Shown here piece after piece: positions 27,649 to 36,703 of a stretch of DNA of 64,000 nt. The translations under genes and the position numbers were made by a program. The first letter of the stretch is position 1. Each line of letters starts with the position of its first letter. This stretch comes from VXNE01 sp965206615 (GTDB lineage Bacteria; Pseudomonadota; Gammaproteobacteria; Pseudomonadales; Azotimanducaceae), in contig CBDBKI010000005.1 of assembly GCA_965206615.1 (NCBI GenBank), positions 2,914,001 to 2,978,000 on the forward strand, written 5' to 3'. The notes beneath the pieces are model-generated. The model was not told the origin of the DNA, made no database searches, and saw nothing but the letters and a program-made list of their open reading frames with translations.

Positions 27649-29277
27649 TCAGCTTGGTGACGACGCGGCGGGCCTGACGAACAGCACGAGCTCCTGGCCG
27701 GGGAAGATGAAGGCGTCGGGATCGATGGCGTTCCAGGCCGCGACATCGTGTACGGACACACCGAACTCCTGCGCGATACGCCCGAGCGAGTCGCCCGGCC
27801 TTACCCGGTAGCGGACCTCACGTTGCGCGGCACTGCCACGTTCGTCCGGACCGTCGGCCAGCCGTAGCTGCCGACCCACGCGCAGGAGTTCCTCCGCGCC
27901 CATGCGATTGATCTGTATGAGCGTATCCAGCGGAATGCCCATGCGTCTGCTGATCGCCCACAGCGAATCGCCGGCCCGCACGACGTAGACGTCCGCGGCA
28001 CGCTGCCGTGGCAGACCCGGCTGGCGCCGGTCCGGCGCGGAGCCCGCCTTCGGGACGAGCAGAAACCTGCCCTCCCGGATCAGGCTGTTCCGGAGTCCGT
28101 TGGCTTCCATGAGCGCGGCGACGTCGACGTGGTAACGCCGTGCGATGTGGCCGAGCGTCTCGTGCCTCGCGATGCGGTGCTGCAGCCATCCCACCCGTTC
28201 GCTCTCCGGCACCGCGGCCAGCGCGGCTGCGAGGACCGGCGCACGCTCCACGGGGAGGAGGAGCCGGTCCGGGCCCCGGGGAGGGGTTGCCCATTGCTTC
28301 AGCGCCGGGTTCAGGCGATGCAGTTCCGCCAGCGAGAGGCCTGTGGCGAGAGCTGCCCGGGACAGGTCCATCTGCCCGCCGGTGGGTACCGGCGCGTAGG
28401 GAGTGTCCAACGTCTCGTTGCGGCCCAGACGCCCGGGCAGTGCGATGCGGTGTGCCTCGGGGTCGCGGAAAATCGCCGCAAAGGCGAGCAGGCGCGGCAC
28501 GTAGGCGAGGGTCTCCCGCGGCAATCGCAGGTCGAAGAACGCCGCGTCGTCGGGGGCCTTACGCAGCGCGCGTGCGACCTGACCTTCCCCGCAGTTATAC
28601 GCGGCGACGGCAAGGAGCCAGTCGTCGAAACGGACATGCAGGTCCGTCAGGTACCGTAGCGCGGCGTCCGTGGCTGCGAGGGGATCACGCCGCTCGTCGC
28701 TCCACCAGTCGATCGTCAGACCATAGCGCCGGGCCGTGCTCGGGATGAACTGCCAGAGTCCCACCGCACCGCTGTCCGAGCGCGCCATCGGATCGAGTGC
28801 GCTCTCGATGACGGGCAACAGGCACAGTTCCCCAGGCAGTCCACGTTCCCGCACCGCCGCGCAGATGCCGGGCAGATGGCGTTCGATGCGCGGGCCCACC
28901 CGGGCAAGAAACTCCGGATGACGACGGACCCAATCGATCTCCGTGCGTACGCGGCGGCGGTCGACGGCGTGGTCGAGCACGAAGCTCTCCCGCAAGGTAT
29001 CGAGGAATCCGGGTACGTGGGGTTCCGGGGACACTGCGGGTGTCACTGCGGGTGTCGGGGGCGCCACCAGCCATTCCGGTATCGAGGCGAACCACGGTGG
29101 CTCCTCGGATGGCGCCGGCGGTGTCCCCGCGGCAGCGTTGGCCATGGCCGCCAGCAGGGCGCAGAACGCCATGGCCCGTTTGCGCAGGGTGTCTCCGGCG
29201 GGGCGCCGTCGCAGGGCCCGGGCTCGGAAAGCGCACCACGAGCGGACCCGCCGGATGCCGGCTGACACAGCGCTCAT
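27649..29277 (-). CDS. mltD: Membrane-bound lytic murein transglycosylase D
   Basis: Exported peptidoglycan-cleaving enzyme (542 aa). A hydrophobic N-terminal segment (AMAFCALLAAMANAAAG, near residue 40) precedes the SLT domain with the catalytic Glu in LLPVIESALDPMARSDSG and AVGLWQFIPSTARRYGL, plus VAAYNCGEGQVARAL. Three LysM modules follow (about 370-415: RHETLGHIARRYHVDVAALM; 430-475: VRAGDSLWAISRRMGIP; 490-535: VRPGDSLGRIAQEFGVS). It is divergent from the methyltransferase-rnhA-dnaQ set, a conserved neighbourhood. Confidence 0.95.
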   Translation of the reverse strand: MSAVSAGIRRVRSWCAFRARALRRRPAGDTLRKRAMAFCALLAAMANAAAGTPPAPSEEPPWFASIPEWLVAPPTPAVTPAVSPEPHVPGFLDTLRESFVLDHAVDRRRVRTEIDWVRRHPEFLARVGPRIERHLPGICAAVRERGLPGELCLLPVIESALDPMARSDSGAVGLWQFIPSTARRYGLTIDWWSDERRDPLAATDAALRYLTDLHVRFDDWLLAVAAYNCGEGQVARALRKAPDDAAFFDLRLPRETLAYVPRLLAFAAIFRDPEAHRIALPGRLGRNETLDTPYAPVPTGGQMDLSRAALATGLSLAELHRLNPALKQWATPPRGPDRLLLPVERAPVLAAALAAVPESERVGWLQHRIARHETLGHIARRYHVDVAALMEANGLRNSLIREGRFLLVPKAGSAPDRRQPGLPRQRAADVYVVRAGDSLWAISRRMGIPLDTLIQINRMGAEELLRVGRQLRLADGPDERGSAAQREVRYRVRPGDSLGRIAQEFGVSVHDVAAWNAIDPDAFIFPGQELVLFVRPAASSPS

Positions 29278-29396
29278 GCGCGGCTCACGCCCCGTAGCTC
29301 ATGACGCTCTCATTGCAGCGAGGTACCTTGCGGATGACGGTCGGGCGATGGACAATGCCACCGATCTGCGGCGACTTTGCGGGATAGCACCGAGGT

Positions 29397-30200
29397 TTGC
29401 AACGGAACGCCCAATGTACGGCCGCGTTCGAAGCGCTTGCCGACTGGTTCGAGACGGATTCCGGTCAGGCGCTGCTGCGGCGGGAAGCCGAGTTGATTCG
29501 CGAACGTGTCCGGCGATTTCACGGCGACTGCCTGTTGTGGCTGGGACCGGTCGCCGGAGCGGCCGGCGCGACATCACGGTGCATGGTCAAGATGCGCATG
29601 TACGCCGGCCCGGCCCCATCGCGCGGGCCGTGTGACCACGTCGCGAGCCTGGTGGCACGGACGGAGTCGCTCCCCATTGCGTCGAACAGCCTCGACGGCG
29701 TGGTCGTGCATCACGGGCTCGAGTATTCGTCCGATCCGCGCAGCGCTATCCGCGAAATCACCCGGGTCCTGCGCCCGGGCGGACGGCTCCTCGTCTGTTG
29801 TTTCAATCCGTTGTCCCTTTGGGCAGTGAGTGAACTGCGCGGCAAGGTCCGGCCCGTCACGGCATTCCGCCTGAACGAGTGGCTCGCGGTGCTTGGCTTC
29901 GCGCGGGACGGGCATGTCCACTACCTGAACTACCGGTCGACGTTCCGGTTCAAGCTCCTCCATCCGCGCTGGCAACAGCTGAGCGCGTGGCTGAATCGCT
30001 CCCAGGCGCCGGTGGGCGGGGTGTACATGACCCTGGCGACCAAGGAGTCCCTTGCCATGATTCCGAGGACACGCGCCTTCGCAAGAGGTCGCCACACCGT
30101 ACCGCCACTGACCGTTCCCGGCACGACGCACGCGGCCCTGGCCCCTCCTGAGCGCGATACAGCGGGGGGCGGCATCGGAGCGGCGGCAACACGTTCGTGA
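29397..30200 (+). CDS. SAM-dependent methyltransferase, YafS-like
   Basis: A 267-residue class I methyltransferase-like protein of the YafS type. The post-II acidic region LPIASNSLDGVVVHHGLEYS, then REITRVLRPGGRLLVCCFNP (motif III/post-III) and a C-terminal part rich in Arg are visible. The Rossmann motif I normally containing GxGxG is weak here (LLWLGPVAGAAGATSRC). Substrate unknown. TTG 29397 is the first start with an AGG-rich stretch close by; the true start is uncertain. It overlaps rnhA by 4 bp, and this gene is commonly found between gloB/mltD and rnhA. Confidence 0.8.
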   Translation: MQRNAQCTAAFEALADWFETDSGQALLRREAELIRERVRRFHGDCLLWLGPVAGAAGATSRCMVKMRMYAGPAPSRGPCDHVASLVARTESLPIASNSLDGVVVHHGLEYSSDPRSAIREITRVLRPGGRLLVCCFNPLSLWAVSELRGKVRPVTAFRLNEWLAVLGFARDGHVHYLNYRSTFRFKLLHPRWQQLSAWLNRSQAPVGGVYMTLATKESLAMIPRTRAFARGRHTVPPLTVPGTTHAALAPPERDTAGGGIGAAATRS

Positions 30201-30661
30201 GCGAGTCCCGGGTCGAGATATTCACCGACGGAGCGTGCCGCGGCAACCCGGGCGTAGGCGGGTGGGCCGCCTTGCTGCGGCAGGGCGAGCGCGAGCGGCT
30301 CGTCACGGGCGCCGAGCCATACACCACGAACAACCGCATGGAGCTGTCCGCGGCTATCGAAGGGCTCGCCATCCTGAAGGGCACACGGCGCGTCCGGGTC
30401 ACGACCGACTCCCAGTACGTGCGCCGGGGCGTCACGCAGTGGGTCGCCCGATGGAAGGCGAACGGGTGGAAGACCGCCTCGAAGAGCCCGGTGAAGAATC
30501 GCGATCTGTGGGAGCGACTCGACCGGCTCGCTGCTCTGCACGACATCGAGTGGGTCTGGGTGAAGGGTCACAGCGGCCACGTCGAGAACGAACGGGTGGA
30601 TCGCGCGGCGAACGTCGCCATCGACGAACTGCTGCGGACCGGGCAGGACGCGGCCGGCTGA
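30197..30661 (+). CDS. rnhA: Ribonuclease HI
   Basis: Cleaves RNA in RNA-DNA hybrids (154 aa, same as typical bacterial RNase HI). The DEDD catalytic set is visible: Asp in IFTDGACRGNPGVGGWAALL, Glu in NNRMELSAAIEGL, Asp in VTTDSQYVRRGV, and the last Asp in NERVDRAANVA, with the flexible-loop His in VKGHSGHVENERV. The basic handle (WKANGWKTASKSPVKNRDLW) is present. GTG 30197 overlaps the methyltransferase stop. Confidence 0.98.
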   Translation: MSESRVEIFTDGACRGNPGVGGWAALLRQGERERLVTGAEPYTTNNRMELSAAIEGLAILKGTRRVRVTTDSQYVRRGVTQWVARWKANGWKTASKSPVKNRDLWERLDRLAALHDIEWVWVKGHSGHVENERVDRAANVAIDELLRTGQDAAG

Positions 30662-30665
30662 TCGC

Positions 30666-31400
<735 letters not shown>

Positions 31401-31444
31401 CCGAACAAGTGCTGTCCCGCAATTCCGAAAAGGAGAACCTGAAG

Positions 31445-32296
31445 ATGTGGCCGACCGAACCGGATGCGTTCGAATCCCTGGTCGAGGCGCCCGACGATGC
31501 GGAACGCGACGATGCGCTGTACTTCACCTACATCGGCGAGGACATCCTGTGCGTGAGCGAGCGCGGCATACCGCGCCCGGTGACCCGGGACGAGTTTCGC
31601 TGGCTCGACATCGCCGTCTCCTGGAAGAGCTTCCTCGGCCGTTGGGAGGGACGTCCCTGCTTTGCCCTGGCCGCGACCGGGAAGGTCCCCGAAGGATTCG
31701 CGTGCGTCGGGTTGCGCGCCTGGCTCGGACGGGTGGATCCGGCGTTTTTCTACCTCGCGGGGCGCGCCAAACAGATCGTCGCCTGGCACCGGGATCACCA
31801 CTACTGCGGACGCTGTGGAGCCGAGACCCGGGACCACCGAAGCGACCGTGCAAAGGAGTGCCCCGGTTGCGGCTCCATCAGCTATCCGCGCCTCTCGCCG
31901 AGCATCATCGTGCTCGTACGCAAGGGCGAGGAGATGCTGCTCGCACGCAATGCGAACTGGCCGACCGGGATGTTCAGTACGCTGGCTGGCTTCGTCGAGC
32001 CCGGGGAGTCGATCGAACAGACGGTGCATCGGGAGGTGCACGAGGAAGTCGGACTGTCCATCACCAACCTGCGTTACCTCGGCAGTCAGTCCTGGCCGTT
32101 TCCGAACTCGCTGATGCTTGGCTTCCACGCCGACTACGCCGGCGGCGACATCGCCTGCCAGGTGGACGAGATCGCGGAAGCCCACTGGTTCCACTACACC
32201 CGCCCGCCCAATGTGCCGCCGAGCACCGCAATTTCGGGATGGCTCATCGATGCCTACGTGGCCGAAATGTCCAACGTCGGGGGCGCCGACACCTGA
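31445..32296 (+). CDS. nudC: NAD+ diphosphatase / NAD-RNA decapping enzyme
   Basis: Nudix hydrolase (283 aa) that cleaves NADH and removes NAD caps from RNA. A zinc ribbon (YCGRCGAETRDHRSDRAKEC, then CPGC) precedes YPRLSPSIIVLVRKGEEMLL and the Nudix box GFVEPGESIEQTVHREVHEE. The NudC-specific SQxWPFPxS motif follows (SQSWPFPNSLMLGFHADY). ATG 31445 has GGAGAAC upstream. It lies 44 bp downstream of dnaQ. Confidence 0.95.
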   Translation: MWPTEPDAFESLVEAPDDAERDDALYFTYIGEDILCVSERGIPRPVTRDEFRWLDIAVSWKSFLGRWEGRPCFALAATGKVPEGFACVGLRAWLGRVDPAFFYLAGRAKQIVAWHRDHHYCGRCGAETRDHRSDRAKECPGCGSISYPRLSPSIIVLVRKGEEMLLARNANWPTGMFSTLAGFVEPGESIEQTVHREVHEEVGLSITNLRYLGSQSWPFPNSLMLGFHADYAGGDIACQVDEIAEAHWFHYTRPPNVPPSTAISGWLIDAYVAEMSNVGGADT

Positions 32297-32341
32297 CGCG
32301 GGGTCCCGCTTCGGCGCCCCGGCCCTGCGCACCGCACGTCG

Positions 32342-32719
32342 TTACGGCGGCGCCTCCAGGCGCACGCCGCGAAACACCGAGAGCAGCAGGAAGACCAGCG
32401 TGAGGCTGCCGTCGGAACGGAACCGACCCTGCATGAAGGCGTCCATGAAGTCGCCGTCGCCGCACAGCAGGGCCAGTGCCGTCTCCACCGTGTCGAAGAA
32501 GAACGTGGCCTCCGGGGTCAGCGCGTCGTCGAAGACCACCTCCCCGCGCCCGATCCGGCACACGAGCGGCGGCGCATTGCCCACGGCCAGACCGACCCGC
32601 ACGTCGTGGCCCGCCGCCTGGGCGCTGTCATAGCTTGCGGCCAGGGTGTCTCGAAGACGCTTTCGTTCGTCCTCCACGCGCAACTCCCCCCGTTGTCCAA
32701 GGACGAAGAGCCGGACCAT
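32342..32719 (-). CDS. SCP2 sterol-binding-domain-like small protein
   Basis: A 125-residue protein resembling SCP2-like lipid-binding domains: VEDERKRLRDTLAASYDSAQ, then strands VRVGLAVGNAPPLVCRIGRG and DALTPEATFFFDTVETALAL, a pattern in which hydrophobic strands and helices enclose a lipid cavity. The final helix GSLTLVFLLLSVFRGVRLEA is hydrophobic. ATG 32719 is preferred over TTG 32755. It is divergent from sohB with only 53 bp between them. Ligand and role are unknown; the fold assignment is tentative. Confidence 0.6.
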   Translation of the reverse strand: MVRLFVLGQRGELRVEDERKRLRDTLAASYDSAQAAGHDVRVGLAVGNAPPLVCRIGRGEVVFDDALTPEATFFFDTVETALALLCGDGDFMDAFMQGRFRSDGSLTLVFLLLSVFRGVRLEAPP

Positions 32720-32772
32720 GTGGTAGATTAGCGCGCTTTTTCGGGCCGCGACCAACGCCTCGAGACCGCCCC

Positions 32773-33822
32773 ATGGAATACCTGTTCGAATATCTCAGCT
32801 TCCTGGCGAAGGCCGTGACGGTCGTCGCGGCGCTCCTCGTGGCCCTGGCGGCGATGGCGGCCGTCGGCATGCGCCGACATCGACAGCCCCCGCGGGGGCA
32901 TATCGAGGTGACGCGCCTCAACGACCGCCTCCGCGACCTGGGCAATGCGCTGGCCCAGGCCATGTCTTCCCCATCCCAGTTCAAGAAGCGTATCAAGGAC
33001 GAGAACAAGGAGATCAAGCGCGCCCGGAAGGAGCCGGTCCCGGAACGGTCTCGGGTCTTCGTCATCGACTTCGATGGCGACCTCGAGGCGTCCGGCCTGG
33101 ACGGGCTGCGCAACGAGATCACGGCCGTCCTCACGAGCGTGCGCGAGGGCGATGAGGTGGTCGTGCGGATCGACAGCGCCGGGGGACTGGTGCATGCCTA
33201 CGGGCTGGCGGCATCGCAGTTGTCCCGCATCAAGGCCCGGGGTGTCAGGCTGGTGGCCGCTATCGACAAGGTCGCCGCGTCCGGGGGCTATCTGATGGCC
33301 GCGGTCGCGGACCGCATCCTGGCCGCGCCATTCGCCGTGGTTGGTTCGATCGGTGTGGCGGCCCAGGTGCCCAACGTACACCGCCTGCTCAAGAAGCATG
33401 ACGTGGATATCGAGGTACTGACCGCGGGAGAGTACAAGCGCACGCTCACCGTCTTCGGCGAAAACACCGAGAAGGGGCGGGCGAAGTTCATCGAAGAGCT
33501 GGAGGATGTCCACGCGCTCTTCAAGGAATTCGTCGGGGACAATCGACCGGATCTCGACCTCGCCCTGGTGGCCACGGGCGAAGCCTGGTACGGGCAACGC
33601 GCCATCGAGCGCAAGCTGGTCGACGAGATTCGGACATCCGACGAATACCTGATGGCCGCGTGCGGAGAAAGCGATGTCTTCGAGGTGAAGTGGGTCGAAC
33701 CGCGCAAACCCATGGAGCGGTTTCTCGAACAGTGGAACGCGGTATCGAAGGGCGACTGGGCCGGCCGAATGCTCGGTCGCGTTGCCATGCGCGGGCGCGT
33801 CACGCCCGGTGACCGCGCTTGA
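32773..33822 (+). CDS. sohB: Inner-membrane serine peptidase SohB
   Basis: S49-family protease (349 aa). An N-terminal membrane helix (VTVVAALLVALAAMAAVGM) anchors a domain that begins SRVFVIDFDGDLEASGLDGL. The nucleophile Ser lies in DKVAASGGYLMAAVADRILA, preceded by RIDSAGGLVHAYGLAASQL; AAPFAVVGSIGVAAQVPNVH and the TAGEYKRTLTVFGENTEKGR loop are family hallmarks. In E. coli SohB is a suppressor of DegP loss, and its substrates are poorly known. Confidence 0.95.
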   Translation: MEYLFEYLSFLAKAVTVVAALLVALAAMAAVGMRRHRQPPRGHIEVTRLNDRLRDLGNALAQAMSSPSQFKKRIKDENKEIKRARKEPVPERSRVFVIDFDGDLEASGLDGLRNEITAVLTSVREGDEVVVRIDSAGGLVHAYGLAASQLSRIKARGVRLVAAIDKVAASGGYLMAAVADRILAAPFAVVGSIGVAAQVPNVHRLLKKHDVDIEVLTAGEYKRTLTVFGENTEKGRAKFIEELEDVHALFKEFVGDNRPDLDLALVATGEAWYGQRAIERKLVDEIRTSDEYLMAACGESDVFEVKWVEPRKPMERFLEQWNAVSKGDWAGRMLGRVAMRGRVTPGDRA

Positions 33823-33858
33823 CCGAGACACGGGCGATGGACGAGGAGAGTCCTGGCA

Positions 33859-34854
33859 ATGAGTACATTCCGAGCGTTTCAGGTCACGAAGGATGACGAC
33901 GGCGTCTTCACCAGATCCCTCGTGGAACGCGACGACGCGCAGTTGCCGGAGGGCGACCTGCTCGTGGAGGTCCGCTACTCGTCCCTGAATTACAAGGACG
34001 GCCTCTCCGCCACGGGCAATCCGGGCGTGACACGAAAGTTCCCCCACACCCCCGGTATCGACGCCGCCGGCGTGGTGCTGGCGTCCTCGGACGAGCACTT
34101 CCGGGTGGGCGACGCAGTGGTCGCCATCGGCTTCGACCTCGGCATGAACACGCCGGGCGGGTACGGACAGCACATCCGCATACCGGCCGGCTGGGCGGTT
34201 CCGCTACCGGACGGAATCGGTCTGGAAGACAGCATGATCGTCGGCACCGCAGGGTTCACGGCAGCGCTGTGCATCGACAAGCTGCAAGGCGCCGGGATGA
34301 CGCCCGCGTCCGGGCCGGTACTGGTGACCGGTGCGACGGGCGGGGTCGGCTCGGTTGCGGTGGCGCTCCTCGCCCAATTGGGATACGAGGTCCATGCAGT
34401 GACCGGCAAGGAGAGCCGGCATACCTTCCTGCGGGACCTCGGAGCGGCCGAGATCCTGTCCCGCGAGGCGGCATCCGAAGGTGCCGCCAAGCCGCTGCTC
34501 CGGGAGACCTGGGGCGGCGTGGTGGACACCGTGGGCGGCGACATCCTGTTCAACGCCGTCAAGTCCCTGAGATACGGCGCCAGCCTGGCCGCGTGCGGAC
34601 TGGTTGCTTCGCCGAGCATCCCCGCCACCGTGCTGCCGTTCATCCTGCGGCACGTGAACCTGCTCGGGATCGACTCCGTGCAACTCCCGATCGAGCAAAA
34701 GACCCATATCTGGGAGAAGCTCGCCGGCGCCTGGAAGATCGAGCGTCTCGCGGCCCTCCGGGAGGACCTCACTCTCGACACGTTGTCCGACGCCCTCGAC
34801 CGCATTCTCGCCGGCGACATGGTGGGGCGCGGCGTCGTCGATCTCTCCCGCTAA
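33859..34854 (+). CDS. acuI: Acrylyl-CoA reductase (NADPH) family oxidoreductase
   Basis: Zinc-free medium-chain reductase of the YhdH/AcuI group (331 aa). RYSSLNYKDGLSATGNPGVT and FPHTPGIDAAGVVLASSDEH form the GroES-like domain; VLVTGATGGVGSVAVALLAQ is the NADPH Rossmann motif; FNAVKSLRYGASLAACGLVA and GIDSVQLPIEQKTHIWEKLA are specific to this group. Known members reduce acryloyl-CoA to propionyl-CoA in DMSP or 3-hydroxypropionate metabolism; no related genes are nearby, so the physiological substrate is open. ATG 33859 has a GAGGAG site upstream. Confidence 0.85.
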   Translation: MSTFRAFQVTKDDDGVFTRSLVERDDAQLPEGDLLVEVRYSSLNYKDGLSATGNPGVTRKFPHTPGIDAAGVVLASSDEHFRVGDAVVAIGFDLGMNTPGGYGQHIRIPAGWAVPLPDGIGLEDSMIVGTAGFTAALCIDKLQGAGMTPASGPVLVTGATGGVGSVAVALLAQLGYEVHAVTGKESRHTFLRDLGAAEILSREAASEGAAKPLLRETWGGVVDTVGGDILFNAVKSLRYGASLAACGLVASPSIPATVLPFILRHVNLLGIDSVQLPIEQKTHIWEKLAGAWKIERLAALREDLTLDTLSDALDRILAGDMVGRGVVDLSR

Positions 34855-34908
34855 CAGCGTGTCGGAATTTGGGTACCGCCTGGACGACGCACCAGCATTT
34901 GGGCCCAC

Positions 34909-34953
34909 GGGAGTTTCGCGCCAGCGAAACTCCCAACGCGAACGAAGTTCGCG
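34909..34953. repeat. 45-bp double-hairpin element, copy A
   Basis: Two perfect hairpins in series: GGGAGTTTCGC-GCCA-GCGAAACTCCC (11-bp stem) and CGCGAAC-GAA-GTTCGCG (7-bp stem), separated by AA. It is identical over 45 bp to the copy at 38742-38786 and related to the 63-bp array units at 7201-7953. It ends 2 bp from the stop codon of the minus-strand antiporter gene, in the convergent gap with acuI. No T-run adjoins it. Confidence 0.95.
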
Positions 34954-34955
34954 GG

Positions 34956-36125
34956 CTAGTCCCGGCGCAGCCGTGCGGACACCGCGATGGGGCTTGGGTA
35001 GCGAAAGATCACCAGATAGGTCGAGGCGACCAGCGTGATGACCGTGGCGGCGAGTATCACGTGCTCCGCTTCGCCGCCGACCAGCGCGCTGCTTGCCGCC
35101 ACTCCCGTGACCAGGATCGAAAACTCGCTGGCCTGACCGAGGCGCACACCGATCTCCCACGAGGTCTCCCGGCTCTCGCCCTGCCACGCCAGCAGAACGC
35201 GGAAGGCAAGGGGCTTCACCACGAGGAGGACGGCCGCGAGCAGTCCGGCCGGCGCCGCCACCTCGATCAGCAGCACGGGGTCCACGGCTGCGCCGATGGC
35301 AAAGAAGAACAGGATCAGGAAGAAGTCCCGCAAGGGGCGCAGGGTATCGGTGATGTACTGGGCGATAGGCGAGTTGGCCAGCGACACGCCGGCGACGATG
35401 GCGCCCACCTCGTGGGACATTCCGACCAGCTGCGAGAGGCTCGCGATGGCCAGACACCAGCCGATGGCCAGCAGGAACACGAACTCGTTGAACGCATCGA
35501 ATCGCGCGAGCAGCGGAATGACGACGAACCGCACCCCGAAGAACGCACCGGCCGCGACGGCCGGGAAGCCGACGACGACCAGCAACAGGTGAGAGAGAAG
35601 TCCGCCGCCGCTCGGGTCGTAGCCGGCGAGCACCAGCAGGGCGACGATCGCCAGCAGATCCTGGATGAGCAGCAGGCTGATGACGATTTCGCCGATGTGC
35701 CGATGATGCAGCACCGTCGTCGGCAATAGCTTGATGCCGATGATCGTGCTCGAGAAGACGGCCGCGATGCCTGCCACCAGGGCCTCGGCCAGTCCGAAGC
35801 CGAACAGCCACATCACCCCGAATCCGAGCGCAAAGAACACCGCCGTGCTGCCAACAGCGGTCATCACGGAAGCCCCGAGCATGTTTCGGAGCTTGTTCGG
35901 AGGCAGGTCGAGACCCAGCAGGAACAGCAGGAAGATGATCCCGATTTCCCCGGTGTCCTCGATGAAACCGGCGTCGGGAATCCAGCCGAGGGCGTGCGGT
36001 CCGAGCAGCATGCCGATCCCGATATAGGCCACCAGCAGGGGCTGTCGGGTATAGAGCGCGAGCGTCGCGAGCAGCGCGGCACCCGAAAAGATCAGGAAGA
36101 AGGACTCGATGACGCCGACATGCAT
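34956..36125 (-). CDS. Kef-type cation:proton antiporter (CPA2 family)
   Basis: Integral membrane protein (389 aa) with about twelve hydrophobic segments and the Na/H-exchanger core only. GEIGIIFLLFLLGLDLPPNK, the DLLAIVALLVLAG segment after ISLLLIQ, MSHEVGAIVAGVSLANSPIA and RLGQASEFSILVTGVA are CPA2 hallmarks, with the ion-binding Gln/Asp in LLIQDLLAI. There is no C-terminal TrkA-N/RCK domain, unlike KefB/KefC (about 600 aa), so it would lack that type of NAD/glutathione gating. ATG 36125 is preferred over an upstream start at 36182. The substrate (K+ or Na+) cannot be told. Confidence 0.88.
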   Translation of the reverse strand: MHVGVIESFFLIFSGAALLATLALYTRQPLLVAYIGIGMLLGPHALGWIPDAGFIEDTGEIGIIFLLFLLGLDLPPNKLRNMLGASVMTAVGSTAVFFALGFGVMWLFGFGLAEALVAGIAAVFSSTIIGIKLLPTTVLHHRHIGEIVISLLLIQDLLAIVALLVLAGYDPSGGGLLSHLLLVVVGFPAVAAGAFFGVRFVVIPLLARFDAFNEFVFLLAIGWCLAIASLSQLVGMSHEVGAIVAGVSLANSPIAQYITDTLRPLRDFFLILFFFAIGAAVDPVLLIEVAAPAGLLAAVLLVVKPLAFRVLLAWQGESRETSWEIGVRLGQASEFSILVTGVAASSALVGGEAEHVILAATVITLVASTYLVIFRYPSPIAVSARLRRD

Positions 36126-36217
36126 GGGCCTTGGGTCGCGCGCGCGTCGAAATCCGGGCGGCAGCCATGCGCTCGACCGCATAGGGGCCGCCGTCGCGGG
36201 GAGCGCGCGCGCGCTCG

Positions 36218-36703
36218 CTATCTTCTCCTGAACGCCGGTACCGGTTGCCGCACCGATGCCTGGTAATGATCGGTCATGGCGGCGACGGATGCGATGGCGA
36301 CCTCGGCACTGCGTTCATCACTCGCCAGGAAGGCGTCGAAACCCGAGCGGTGCAGGTATTGAGCGAGGTCCGGAAGGATGTCTCCGAAAGCGCGCAGCTC
36401 TCCCGCAAAGCCGTACCGGGTGCGCAACAGCACGCCGAGCGACAGGCCGCGCCCGTCCGCGAAAGCCGGAAACCGGAGGGCGATGAGTCCGACATCGCCG
36501 ACGTAGGGCGCGAGCGCTTCCGCGTCCGCGTCGCCCGCCGTCCAGAATCCCGTTTCGGCGGCGTCCGGCAACGCCGCGCGGCGGGCCAGCCAGTCGTCGA
36601 ACGGCAGTATGGCCCGGGTCGCCGGCAAGGTTGCATCCCCCGTCCCCTGGACCAGCGTCCACTCGTCCGGGACGATCTGCAGGCCCCTAACCAGGGTTGG
36701 CAT
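36218..36703 (-). CDS. DUF934 protein of the sulfite reductase operon
   Basis: A 161-residue DUF934 member: ATRAILPFDDWLARRAALPD, then PYVGDVGLIALRFPAFADGR, GLSLGVLLRTRYGFAGELRA and GDILPDLAQYLHRSGFDAFL. In proteobacteria these proteins are encoded directly after cysI and are presumed to assist assimilatory sulfite reduction, but no activity is proven. The start overlaps the cysI end by 17 bp, so it is translationally coupled. Confidence 0.9.
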   Translation of the reverse strand: MPTLVRGLQIVPDEWTLVQGTGDATLPATRAILPFDDWLARRAALPDAAETGFWTAGDADAEALAPYVGDVGLIALRFPAFADGRGLSLGVLLRTRYGFAGELRAFGDILPDLAQYLHRSGFDAFLASDERSAEVAIASVAAMTDHYQASVRQPVPAFRRR

